Assembly (NCBI GenBank): GCA_964508705.1
Contig: CAZDUS010000037.1
Span: 1-22,184, forward strand
DNA: 22,184 bases
Origin: CAZDUS01 sp964508705
Lineage (GTDB): Bacteria > Verrucomicrobiota > Kiritimatiellia > CAIKKV01 > CAITUY01
Reading direction: 5' to 3'
Shown: positions 8,101 to 14,381 of the stretch, piece by piece
Layout: the number at the start of each line of letters is the position of its first letter
Position numbering within the stretch: position 1 is the first letter of the stretch
Program-made: the position numbers and the translations under genes
Notes under the pieces: generated by a model
What the model was told of the DNA's origin: nothing
Databases searched by the model: none
Seen by the model: only the letters and a program-made list of their open reading frames with translations

Positions 8101-10823
8101 TGGGCACCCCGGGCCTTGTTGTGGCCTGCAATGAGATCCGACGTGTGGACGGAGGCTATGAAACACTCCTCTACGGTGACGGCAGCAGCAACGGCGTGCG
8201 AACGGTCGTAACCGGTGCGATGACGGGCTCTGTCTATGAGATATCCATGCGCACGCGACGGGCGGGTCTGGGCGGCCGGTTGTTTGTCGCGGCGGGTCCA
8301 GAGACCAACAGCCTCTCCTTCTCGGCCCGAGGCACACCCGGCAGGCCAAACAGCTCTGCCGCAGTAACAAATCCGGTCGGGTTTGCCTGGGTGCGGCCCG
8401 ATTTCAATATCTGCCCCGTCAATACCGGGAACACAATCCGCGCTCAATTGGAACCCGCAGGAGGAACGGCCACCCTCCGCCTGCTCCACCGGACTTTCGG
8501 CACCAATGGCTATGACTTCTGCGACGGGTTGTACGTCACAAATTCCATGAGGGACGATGGCGTGGCACCGGACACGATTGCAAGCGACGGCATCTATGCC
8601 GCCACACTGCCTCCGTTCCCAGTCAACTGGACCTTCGTGCGTTACCGCGTGGAAGCCGAAACCCCGGACAGTTTCAGGGCCTCCAGCCCGCGACCCGACG
8701 ATCCCGATACCGACCACGCCTTCTGGGTGACAAGCGCCTCGCCACAGACACACCTGCCGAACTGGCACATACTGGTGGATGGTGACCCCGTGATGTACCC
8801 CGTCACCCGCCGTGCCTGCGCCGTGAGCCCGGATGGACAAACCTTCACCGACGTCCAGGTCCGTCACCGCGGATACCCCAGCGCCAGCTCGAACTCGGCA
8901 TTCAACCTGCTCGTGCACCGCGGCAACCCGCTGGACACATGGTATGCCAACAACTGCGATAGCACGATCTTCCGCCATCGGGGTCTCAACTTCTCGCGCC
9001 ATTACCGCCGCGTACTCAACGAACCCCTGGGCTACCAGTTGCAACGCGAACTCGGCTACCCGTCCCCCCGCTTGCGACACGTCTGCATATGGATCAATGG
9101 CCGCCCCACGATCACAACCGAAATGGAAGATCCGGAAGAGCCCTTCCTGGAGGGTAACGGAATTGATCCCGCCGACTTCGTGTCCAAAAGCTCGAGAACC
9201 GGCATCGATACCGTGGGCGGAAATCCGCTGATCAACAATCTCAGCTACGTGAACTCGCTCATGTACTCCGTATCGGACGCCGACACGGAAACCGCAGTTC
9301 GCGAGAACATCTGGTACGAGGCGGTTCAACAGATGCTGTCATTCCTGTCAGCGTTCGCGAGCGCAGACCAGAGTTTCATGGACAACATGTTCCAGCAACG
9401 CCGGGCCTACGACGGACGCTGGTGGCATTACCCGTGGGACTGGGACATCAGCTTCGACCTGCAGCACACAAATCTGCATCCCTACTACTCGACCGATGAA
9501 TTCCTGCCATTTTACTCACCCTCCCCGGAAGGCAATACGTTGAGCCAGACCATTTTCCATCCCTCCGACTCGGTCTACACCCTGCCATTTCGGCACCGAC
9601 AACAGATGACCTTGTGGCGACACCATGCAACGATACTCACCACCAACCACCTGATGCCCAAGGTCGACTCCATCGTCCAGAACATCAAGCCCGCCTTCGA
9701 CCAACTCGGCAGCGGGTTCAATCTGCTGACCAACCAGGCGGCAACCATCAGGGAGTTCATTCTGAACCGGCGCGACTTCCTCATGAACGGCGACTGGCCT
9801 GACAAGAATCCAGCCATCTGGACGCCCGGCACCGTCTACAACCCGTCCAACGTGGTCATCAGCGAACTCATGACTGCGCCTTTCCAGGGAGGCGAATACC
9901 TCGAACTCTACAACGCCGGAACCCAGGCGATCGATCTGAGCCAGTGGCGGCTCGACGTTTCCAACGAATCGTACCGCCTCCCCTTCGGAACCATGCTCGC
10001 GCCCGGCTCGCGACTCGTGATCGCCGACCGCCTGTCCGAACTGACGAACACCTACGCAGATATCTCCGCCGCCAGCTTCATACAGCGCTGTTCCGGGGCA
10101 CCACTATGGGACGAACCCCTGTCCTGGCTCACGGCGACCGAATACGCAACCCGCCTGGTCGAACTTCCAAAACTAACCCTGCCCGCTTCCGGCGCTTCCA
10201 TCGAACTGCGGGACTGGCGGAATGATCTCATCGACACCGTCCACTACGGTGGCGTCCCTCCCTGGCCGACCAACGCGGGTGTTGCCATGGAGCTTATCGA
10301 TCCGCGCTGCGACAACGACCGCGGCGATGTCTGGAGCTCCTCCCCCGCTGGCGGCACACCCGGCTTCCTGAATGCGGCGGCGTACGACTACGACGGCGAC
10401 GACTTGGCGGATGACATTGAGCGACAGATCCTCGCGGCATCCGGAGGCAGCCTGACCAACATCCAGCAGGTGCGGCCGGAGGACGACTTCGACGGGGATG
10501 GCATCTCCAACCTGAGAGAGTTCATCGGTGGCTCCGACCTCGTCATACCCGACGCCTATTTATGGGATCTCGATATCGCGCTCACGCATGGAAGCAACAT
10601 AGCCGTAGGATTCCAGACATTCGCCCCGGCGGAAGATGGGTACGAGATCTACTCCGCGCGCCGCTATCGGCTGGAGCAAACAGCGTCTCTGCTGACTAAC
10701 AACTGGGGACAGGTTCCCGGCCTGCCCGAATGGAACGGCCTCACAACCCGTTTCATCTACACCAACGCCACCCCGTCAACACAGCTCTTCTATCGCTTCT
10801 GGACACGCTTGGAGCTGAAATAA
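5103..10823 (+). CDS. Giant secreted CotH-kinase protein with lamin-tail domains
   Basis: A roughly 1906-residue exported protein. ATG 5103 gives a clean signal peptide ending PALAAG; ATG 5091 is an alternative, and neither has a strong ribosome site. Lamin-tail domains begin near residues 27, 193, 353, 782 and 1584, marked by (V/I)(F/I)(S/N)E(I/L/V)M..P and (F/Y)(I/V)EL.N motifs. Ig-like segments near 530-620 and 1126-1210 include DDG(V)ADR/DTxxSDGxYxA motifs. The CotH kinase core spans about 1219-1455. It keeps VRHRG, REL.YPSPR, WINGR, DQSFMDN and YPWDWDISF (near 1444-1451), but the usual GxYxLxE after the NG turn is replaced by PTITTEMEDPEEPFL. Near residues 1760-1810, DYDGDDLADDIE and DFDGDGISNLREF are calcium-loop (dockerin/TSP3-like) motifs. 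CotH kinases phosphorylate secreted proteins; activity here is inferred. It is divergent from the VTC operon. Confidence 0.85.
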   Translation: MNTVFRACFLILFLLCTVTQPALAAGVVFSEIMYHPVDSTNVPIDGDDYEFIELFNAGSTSVNLNGASFSSGITFAFSNSHILASGSYRVLVKNQTAFTNRYPTATGLVWGTYTGSLANSGEKITLKTSGGVTLFSVTYGTTSGWPEWPDGQGCSLVLRDPNGPADASSNWCASADFNGTPGATGACHSADIVINEVLTHTDPPYEDAIELRNVTAQPIDITGWYLSDDVVIRKKYCLTNGVIPAGGYAVVYEYQFNAATPVSNNIPFALNSFMGDQVYLTAATGAGKLTRQVDRVSFEAAENGVSFGRFPDGAAGELTTMDHLTFGTTNPPSPEVFRTGRGAPNSLPKVGPLVISEIMYHTPDDGPENEFIELLNISTNAVSLFDPLNPTNTWRLSHAVAFTFPTNISLAVGARLLVTGTNAGLFRATHQVPSEVAIFGPWTGRLDNAGESVRLYKPDPPNSEDGFVPYILVDRVDYDDSPPWPAAPDGAGPSLERLADSSFGNTSSNWFTGAPGGSTGTAPIGGFVNPVVSPASPASGQSATVTVSVVTRGTPPTNVVLFTAINGTESTLTMMDNGIGADRVSGDQVYTAVIGGQTNGTWVHYRFEASCSEGNFLLPVPEAEYIPCPSITLRMSGGGVARTEQPEPGWQTFTYTGISSHSNTLFFYLNGMGEALVDDVTFTAGGVQRVGDSGFDLPLGGTWRTNGNHQASFREWLTKENTYVCHILSTAAGNGNGNNVSTRFNSPVALGEVCQATFRIRQASRSVQNWLSYLVGSAPAEVFISEIMYHPDATNEAPLEYVELHNPSDGAVNLGGWRLSGTGFLLPAGSILPAGGYVVLCGSTSGVMAAYGITNAIGNWPGLLKNSGETLRLRNPYGRLVDEVDYDDREPWPTAADGYGPSLERLFPPHNGRDSVSWNSSAANNDWQALVWTQTLSTAELPISLWLDFDGKCLVDDVTVRPLGVNTNLLTNGLFDNGSNGWIMSGNHNLSRVKSNLGTMGTPGLVVACNEIRRVDGGYETLLYGDGSSNGVRTVVTGAMTGSVYEISMRTRRAGLGGRLFVAAGPETNSLSFSARGTPGRPNSSAAVTNPVGFAWVRPDFNICPVNTGNTIRAQLEPAGGTATLRLLHRTFGTNGYDFCDGLYVTNSMRDDGVAPDTIASDGIYAATLPPFPVNWTFVRYRVEAETPDSFRASSPRPDDPDTDHAFWVTSASPQTHLPNWHILVDGDPVMYPVTRRACAVSPDGQTFTDVQVRHRGYPSASSNSAFNLLVHRGNPLDTWYANNCDSTIFRHRGLNFSRHYRRVLNEPLGYQLQRELGYPSPRLRHVCIWINGRPTITTEMEDPEEPFLEGNGIDPADFVSKSSRTGIDTVGGNPLINNLSYVNSLMYSVSDADTETAVRENIWYEAVQQMLSFLSAFASADQSFMDNMFQQRRAYDGRWWHYPWDWDISFDLQHTNLHPYYSTDEFLPFYSPSPEGNTLSQTIFHPSDSVYTLPFRHRQQMTLWRHHATILTTNHLMPKVDSIVQNIKPAFDQLGSGFNLLTNQAATIREFILNRRDFLMNGDWPDKNPAIWTPGTVYNPSNVVISELMTAPFQGGEYLELYNAGTQAIDLSQWRLDVSNESYRLPFGTMLAPGSRLVIADRLSELTNTYADISAASFIQRCSGAPLWDEPLSWLTATEYATRLVELPKLTLPASGASIELRDWRNDLIDTVHYGGVPPWPTNAGVAMELIDPRCDNDRGDVWSSSPAGGTPGFLNAAAYDYDGDDLADDIERQILAASGGSLTNIQQVRPEDDFDGDGISNLREFIGGSDLVIPDAYLWDLDIALTHGSNIAVGFQTFAPAEDGYEIYSARRYRLEQTASLLTNNWGQVPGLPEWNGLTTRFIYTNATPSTQLFYRFWTRLELK

Positions 10824-10885
10824 AAAGCCTCCCCGGCCATTTCTCCATTCGCTACCCACACTACCGATCTCAAACCTCTCGTCAA

Positions 10886-11332
10886 TCATTTGTTGAATGT
10901 TGGACTACCCAATCGCTCTCTTGTTTTGGACTGCGGTGGCTCGACACCGCTTTTACTTGGCGCGGCTTGACGGGCCTTCCGTTTACCCGGCTCGTCAAGC
11001 CGCGCCTTTTCAGTCCAGTTCATTTCCGGTGCTTCTCGCACTACTTCGGCCACCGTCGCCGCACCGATTCCATGCCGCATGCAGTACTTCGACTGAAGCC
11101 AAACAGCGAGGTCTTTTGATCCCTTGCTTGCATTGCAGGCGGCACAACATCGCGCAATGTTTTCACGCGTGACGATGCGTGCGTCGTTGATGATGTGTTC
11201 CCAGGTCCCGACATCTTTGCGCCCTCGTTCTGGTGCACTGTGCTCAGCCATTTGCTTTCCGCAATAGACGCATACCGTATCTCGTTCTTTGACTTCAATC
11301 TCAAGCCACTCCGGTATGTTCCAGCGATTCAT
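10886..11332 (-). CDS. HNH endonuclease-like protein
   Basis: A 148-residue HNH nuclease-family protein. It shows a CVYC pair (Cys21/Cys24), WEHIINDA carrying the likely catalytic His46, Asn58 in REN, and a CCAACNASKG block with the second zinc ligand pair and the final Asn of the motif. The start is set at ATG 11330-11332, which has GAAGAG just upstream; a TTG at 11344 is the only earlier choice. The C-terminal tail (roughly residues 75-148) is basic, low in recognisable structure, and partly encoded by a palindromic element (10959-11006). There is no adjacent methylase or phage gene. It may be a free-standing nuclease or homing-type remnant; the target is unknown. Confidence 0.78.
   Translation of the reverse strand: MNRWNIPEWLEIEVKERDTVCVYCGKQMAEHSAPERGRKDVGTWEHIINDARIVTRENIARCCAACNASKGSKDLAVWLQSKYCMRHGIGAATVAEVVREAPEMNWTEKARLDEPGKRKARQAAPSKSGVEPPQSKTRERLGSPTFNK
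10933..10954. other. Small hairpin with T-tract, possible terminator
   Basis: GCGGTG (10933-10938) pairs with CACCGC (10945-10950) around a 6-nt loop and is followed on the plus strand by TTTT. It lies 110 nt past the CotH stop, inside the antisense HNH gene. It could end CotH transcription, but the T-tract is short. Confidence 0.3.
10959..11006. repeat. Palindromic element inside the HNH gene
   Basis: The 18-nt arms 10959-10976 and 10989-11006 are inverted copies with one mismatch (14 consecutive perfect pairs at the outer end) around a 12-nt loop. Each arm also contains a small internal hairpin, for example CGGCT-CGTCA-AGCCG on the right, so the architecture resembles an inverted REP pair of a different sequence family. 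It is translated as part of the HNH protein tail (about residues 109-125). On the plus strand it is followed by TTTT, so it might also act as a terminator for CotH. Confidence 0.65.
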
Positions 11333-11433
11333 ATTGCTCTTCAATCAGTGCCCAACGCCAACGCTGTGGCTGCGAGGCCCCCCGCGGGCCGAAACTCAGC
11401 ACGCGCGTTTGGTTCTGCCGTGTTCAATGCTTT

Positions 11434-11685
11434 CTATGCTTCTGCGCTCAGTTTCTTCCCTCTTCTCAACTCCAGGATTCCTGCAAGCACGCCCTGCACG
11501 CCACAGAACATGAATCCGAGGAGGCAGCCGATCCTTGTGATAACCGGCCAATGGCCCGCGAACGAATAGAAAGCGGCAATCCCAAATGGCACTCCGAACA
11601 GCACCCCAACCACAATTTGGGCACGGGCACCACCGAGGCCACGCCGTCGCTGCGCAATGGAACTTTTCGTATTCTTCGGTTTCAT
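11434..11685 (-). CDS. Small two-helix membrane protein, unknown function
   Basis: An 83-residue hypothetical protein I do not recognise. A basic N-terminus (KPKNTK..QRRR) is followed by two hydrophobic helices, about 23-43 and 48-68, and then a basic tail (LRRGKK). This pattern predicts a small inner-membrane protein with both ends in the cytoplasm. The ATG at 11683-11685 has no close ribosome site; AAGGAG lies 14 nt upstream, in the loop of a 7-bp hairpin (11693-11713). It is in the same orientation as the neighbouring HNH gene, about 100 nt upstream of it. It could be spurious, but the hydrophobic pattern and clean start make a real gene more likely than not. Confidence 0.55.
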   Translation of the reverse strand: MKPKNTKSSIAQRRRGLGGARAQIVVGVLFGVPFGIAAFYSFAGHWPVITRIGCLLGFMFCGVQGVLAGILELRRGKKLSAEA

Positions 11686-11692
11686 CGTCTTT

Positions 11693-11713
11693 GGCAGAAC
11701 TCCTTATTCTGCC
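11693..11713 (-). promoter_or_regulatory. Hairpin displaying a Shine-Dalgarno-like loop
   Basis: On the minus strand, GGCAGAA and TTCTGCC form a perfect 7-bp stem around the loop TAAGGAG, seven bases before the ATG of the small membrane protein. The ribosome-site-like AAGGAG sits in the loop. If the stem forms, it brings the AAGGAG closer to the start, so the structure may control translation. Confidence 0.35.
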
Positions 11714-11802
11714 GCAACTTCCTGTCTCTTTAACCAGAAATAATAACTGCGTCTCCTCACTGTCTAACTACTTGCCACTCTAAACTGAAGTGCCTAATTA
11801 GT

Positions 11803-12002
11803 GCCTCTTTTCGATTCCGGTTAATACCGACATTCCCTTCACATCTCATGTTTCCCATCCGCCATTTCGCGCCTTTCGCGTCTTTCGTAGTTCAATCTCC
11901 CTAATCTGAATTCCATACCATCCCCCTTCGTGTTCCTTGTGAACTTCCGTGGTAAACCTTTCCCCATTCTGGATTCTGAATTCTGACTCCTGAATTCATC
12001 TC
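11803..12002. repeat. Long direct repeat, copy A (left of toxin-antitoxin)
   Basis: Positions 11803-11901 match 12707-12805 with 2 mismatches in 99 nt. A 63-nt segment present only here follows, and then a second shared block ends at 12002, matching the block ending at 12843. The sequence is made of short recurring phrases such as CGCCTTTCGCGTCTTTCG and ATTCTGAATTCTGACTCC. It contains no credible gene. It accounts for most of the 340-nt gap between the toxin and the small membrane protein. Confidence 0.9.
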
Positions 12003-12025
12003 TACGCGCGCTTTGGGTTCAATGG

Positions 12026-12430
12026 TCATCTCTCTTTTTTGTTTGATTCCCAAAAACTGCGCGGATTCAAAATTCGAGCACCCTTGAATTCTGTGATAAC
12101 CAGCAAATCCTTGTCACCTGTAACGATGACATCTGCATTCCCAGGGCAAACCAACCCAAGAATCATCAGGTCATCGGGATCCCGGCAAATCCCCTTATCA
12201 ACATATTCCGGCTCGACGATTTCGGCGCCATTACGCAACACTTTCACATATTCAGCAACAATGATTGGAGGGACCTTGAGCTTGAATCTCAATTTATCTT
12301 CAATTTCCTTCAGAATGCCTTCACATAAGACAATGCGATGATGCTCAAGGCATAGTTCCATGATCGCCTCGCACAAACCGCGAGAAGCGGCGCCTGCGAT
12401 GGCGACATTGGCATCAATAATGACTCTCAT
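12026..12430 (-). CDS. PIN-domain ribonuclease toxin
   Basis: A 134-residue single PIN-domain protein of the type annotated as putative toxin-antitoxin PIN-family toxin (COG1569-like). The metal-binding acidic residues are visible: Asp6 in VIIDANV, Glu42 in LKEIEDKL, Asp84/Asp86/Asp87 in CRDPDDLMILG, and Asp106/Asp108 in VTGDKDLL. The ending ARILNPRSF is typical. It should cleave RNA when freed from its antitoxin. Its ATG (12428-12430) overlaps the antitoxin stop by an ATGA, so the two are translationally coupled with the antitoxin first. RNA target unknown. Confidence 0.92.
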   Translation of the reverse strand: MRVIIDANVAIAGAASRGLCEAIMELCLEHHRIVLCEGILKEIEDKLRFKLKVPPIIVAEYVKVLRNGAEIVEPEYVDKGICRDPDDLMILGLVCPGNADVIVTGDKDLLVITEFKGARILNPRSFWESNKKER

Positions 12431-12642
12431 GACAAGGCCTTGAAAATATCGTCATCCGTCAGAAGTCCTTGAGCTTCGGCAAATGGAAGAATTCTTTTAC
12501 GGACTAATCGGAACTTTTCGACCGCGATATAGCGCCTGAGGGACTCCCGCACAATGTCGCTGACGGCCTTATGCTCCTCCCGACTGAGTTCATCGAGCTC
12601 GCTTTTCAGCAACTCTGGCAAACGAATGGTTAGCGTTGTCAT
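12427..12642 (-). CDS. Ribbon-helix-helix antitoxin
   Basis: A 71-residue CopG/RHH-type protein. MTTLTIRLPE forms the DNA-binding strand, followed by two helices (LLKSELDELSREEH, AVSDIVRESLRRYIAV); the acidic, hydrophobic C-terminus (EAQGLLTDDDIFKALS) would wrap the toxin. The start is ATG 12640-12642, with GAGGA 7 nt upstream. A longer frame reaching 12762 runs back into the direct repeat and is rejected. It very likely binds its own promoter (12664-12692) to repress the pair, as is usual for RHH antitoxins. Confidence 0.92.
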   Translation of the reverse strand: MTTLTIRLPELLKSELDELSREEHKAVSDIVRESLRRYIAVEKFRLVRKRILPFAEAQGLLTDDDIFKALS

Positions 12643-12663
12643 ATCTTTATCCTCACGTAATAC

Positions 12664-12692
12664 AATGTAGTGCAATGCCTTTTGTTTGTCAA
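12664..12692 (-). promoter_or_regulatory. Toxin-antitoxin promoter with possible operator
   Basis: On the minus strand a perfect -35 box TTGACA (12687-12692) is followed after 17 nt by TACATT (12664-12669, 4 of 6 to the -10 consensus), leading into the antitoxin ribosome site. Two CATTG words, 10 bp apart and overlapping the -10 region (GCATTGCACTACATTGTA), are candidate half-sites for the RHH antitoxin, which usually reads repeats spaced about one helical turn. The spacing and boxes are seen; binding is inferred. Confidence 0.65.
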
Positions 12693-12706
12693 TTTGATTG
12701 CTTATC

Positions 12707-12843
12707 GCCTCTTTTCGATTCCGGTTAATACCGACATTCCCTTCACATCTCATGTTTCCCATCCACCATTTCGCGCCTTTCGTGTCTTTCGTAGTTCAAT
12801 CTCCCCATTCTGGATTCTGAATTCTGACTCCTGAATTCATCTC
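12707..12843. repeat. Long direct repeat, copy B (right of toxin-antitoxin)
   Basis: This is the second copy of the repeat at 11803-12002, 137 nt long, lacking the 63-nt internal segment. The junction lies at a shared CTCCC/TTCCCC run, as expected of slippage or short-homology recombination. It is followed by a hyphenated palindrome GAGAT-C-ATCTC (12847-12857) and the leader of the rnf operon. Confidence 0.9.
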
Positions 12844-12977
12844 CATGAGATCATCTCCTTTGGGGCATGCAATCCTCCGGCAAACGCAACATTTTAACGA
12901 TATGACGTTTTGACTTTCCCTCATTTCAATCGACTGATAGGTTACTTCCAGTTTTGCCCGAAACAGGAGGCCTCTCT
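12844..12977 (+). promoter_or_regulatory. Leader of the rnf operon
   Basis: This 134-nt stretch precedes rnfA. It ends in a perfect AGGAGG (12965-12970), 7 nt before ATG. TTGACT occurs near 12910 with TGATAG 19 nt later, a poor promoter match. A palindrome GAGAT-C-ATCTC at 12847-12857 could be a regulator site. I cannot name a regulator. Confidence 0.4.
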
Positions 12978-13556
12978 ATGGAGTACATCCTACTCATTAT
13001 CAGCGCGGTTCTCGTTAATAACTTCGTTTTGACCCAATTTCTAGGCATTTGCCCGTTCCTCGGCGTCTCCAAAGACCTGCCCACCGCTGGCGGCATGGGC
13101 GGCGCCGTCATTTTCGTCATCACCTGCGCTTCCGCCGTCACTTGGGCCCTTCAGGAATTCATTCTTATTCCTCTCCATGCTGAATACCTGCAAACCATCG
13201 CTTTCATCCTCGTCATCGCCACCTTCGTCCAATTCGTCGAACTCGTCTTGAAGAAAACCTCCCCGGGCCTTCATAAGTCACTGGGCATCTACCTCCCCCT
13301 GATCACCACGAACTGCGCCGTCCTTGGCGTGGCAGTCCTGAATATCAAGAAAAACTTCACCCTGCTTCAATCCATCACGTTCGGATTCGGCGCCGCCACA
13401 GGCTTCGCCCTCGCCTTGATCATCTTCACCGGCCTGCGCGAAAGGATCGCTCTCGCCAACCCGCCCAAGTGCTTTCAAGGCACCGCCATTGCCTTGGTCA
13501 CCGCCGGGCTTCTCAGTCTGGCCTTCATGGGTTTCGCCGGTCTGGTAAAAATGTAA
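12978..13556 (+). CDS. rnfA: Rnf complex subunit A
   Basis: A 192-residue, six-helix inner-membrane subunit of the Rnf ferredoxin:NAD+ oxidoreductase, which couples electron flow to Na+ or H+ transport. The opening MEYILLIISAVLVNNFVLTQF and the motif LGICPFLGVS are diagnostic. Cysteines in LGICPFLG and in LITTNCAVLG are the two RnfA ligands of the iron-sulfur centre shared with RnfE in the membrane. A conserved GLRERI follows. ATG 12978 is chosen because AGGAGG lies 7 nt upstream; an earlier in-frame start at 12954 lies before that site. This is the first gene of an rnfABCDGE operon. Confidence 0.96.
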   Translation: MEYILLIISAVLVNNFVLTQFLGICPFLGVSKDLPTAGGMGGAVIFVITCASAVTWALQEFILIPLHAEYLQTIAFILVIATFVQFVELVLKKTSPGLHKSLGIYLPLITTNCAVLGVAVLNIKKNFTLLQSITFGFGAATGFALALIIFTGLRERIALANPPKCFQGTAIALVTAGLLSLAFMGFAGLVKM

Positions 13557-13571
13557 CCCCCAGGAACACTT

Positions 13572-14381
13572 ATGGATCTATTGATTCAAACTCTGATCAT
13601 CGGCGGAACGGGGCTGGTCTGCGCCGCGATTCTGGCAATCGCCGCCAAGTTCCTGACCGTTCACGAGGATCCTCGCATCGAAAAAGTCACCGCCATGTTG
13701 CCGGGCATCAACTGCGGCACCTGCGGCTATGCCGGATGCGGCGACTACGCCCGTGAAATCATTCTCCACTCCTGCCCGACGGATCTCTGCAAACCTGGGG
13801 GGAGCGTAATCGCCACACAGATCTCCAAGTTCATAGGCGTCACAGCCTCCTCCAGCGAACGACAGGTGGCCCTCGTCCTATGCAAGGGGGATAATTCCGC
13901 CGCCAAGCGGTCAGGTGCCTATAACGGTCTGCTCGATTGTGGCGCCGCCCAGCAAATCGGCGGCAACGGCAAAGATTGCCGCTATGGTTGCATGGGGCTC
14001 GCCTCCTGCGCCAGAGCATGCCCGGTCAACGCCATTGAAATCAATCATGGCCTCGCCATTATCCACCCCGACCTTTGCATCGGTTGCGGCAAGTGTGTCG
14101 CCACCTGCCCGCGTAAACTGATCAAGCTCGTCCCCGAGAGCCGCACGATTCACATCCTCTGCTCCTCGTTTGATCGCGGCCCTGACGTCCGCAAGCTCTG
14201 CTCCGTCGGTTGCATCGCCTGCACACTCTGCGCCAAAGCCGTGAACAATCAAGGCATTGCCATGAGGAACAATCTCGCCGTGGTTGATTATTCCATCCCG
14301 GTCACAGATGAAGCCGTCATCACCAAATGCCCGCAACAAACAATCGAGAAACGGATCGGCACCAAGGGAGGAGCGGCATGA
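13572..14381 (+). CDS. rnfB: Rnf complex subunit B, polyferredoxin
   Basis: A 269-residue electron-entry subunit that accepts electrons from ferredoxin. One N-terminal membrane helix is followed by the RnfB-specific 4Fe-4S motif CGTCGYAGC with a further Cys (about residues 48-75). Next comes a ferredoxin-type region with CRYGCMGLASCARACP and CIGCGKCVATCP (about 136-180). A further cysteine set, HILC and CSVGCIACTLCAK, suggests additional clusters, as in many anaerobe RnfB proteins. AGGAA lies just upstream of the ATG. The stop overlaps the rnfC start by ATGA, indicating coupled translation. Confidence 0.95.
   Translation: MDLLIQTLIIGGTGLVCAAILAIAAKFLTVHEDPRIEKVTAMLPGINCGTCGYAGCGDYAREIILHSCPTDLCKPGGSVIATQISKFIGVTASSSERQVALVLCKGDNSAAKRSGAYNGLLDCGAAQQIGGNGKDCRYGCMGLASCARACPVNAIEINHGLAIIHPDLCIGCGKCVATCPRKLIKLVPESRTIHILCSSFDRGPDVRKLCSVGCIACTLCAKAVNNQGIAMRNNLAVVDYSIPVTDEAVITKCPQQTIEKRIGTKGGAA

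Noticed and set aside
8073..9329. Long open frame (418 codons) on the minus strand inside the CotH gene
   Set aside because: It is antisense to clear CotH-core coding sequence and has no recognisable domain; high-GC coding regions often leave such shadow frames.
11345..11433. Possible integron attC site (GCCCAAC followed by an imperfect palindrome) between small accessory genes
   Set aside because: A matching GTTRRRY partner box at the right distance was not found, and no integrase is present.
12643..12762. 40-residue N-terminal extension of the antitoxin
   Set aside because: It reads through the promoter and into the direct repeat; the ribosome site and RHH strand support the start at 12642.
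12905..12940. TTGACT...TGATAG as the rnf promoter
   Set aside because: The 19-nt spacing and weak -10 box are not convincing.
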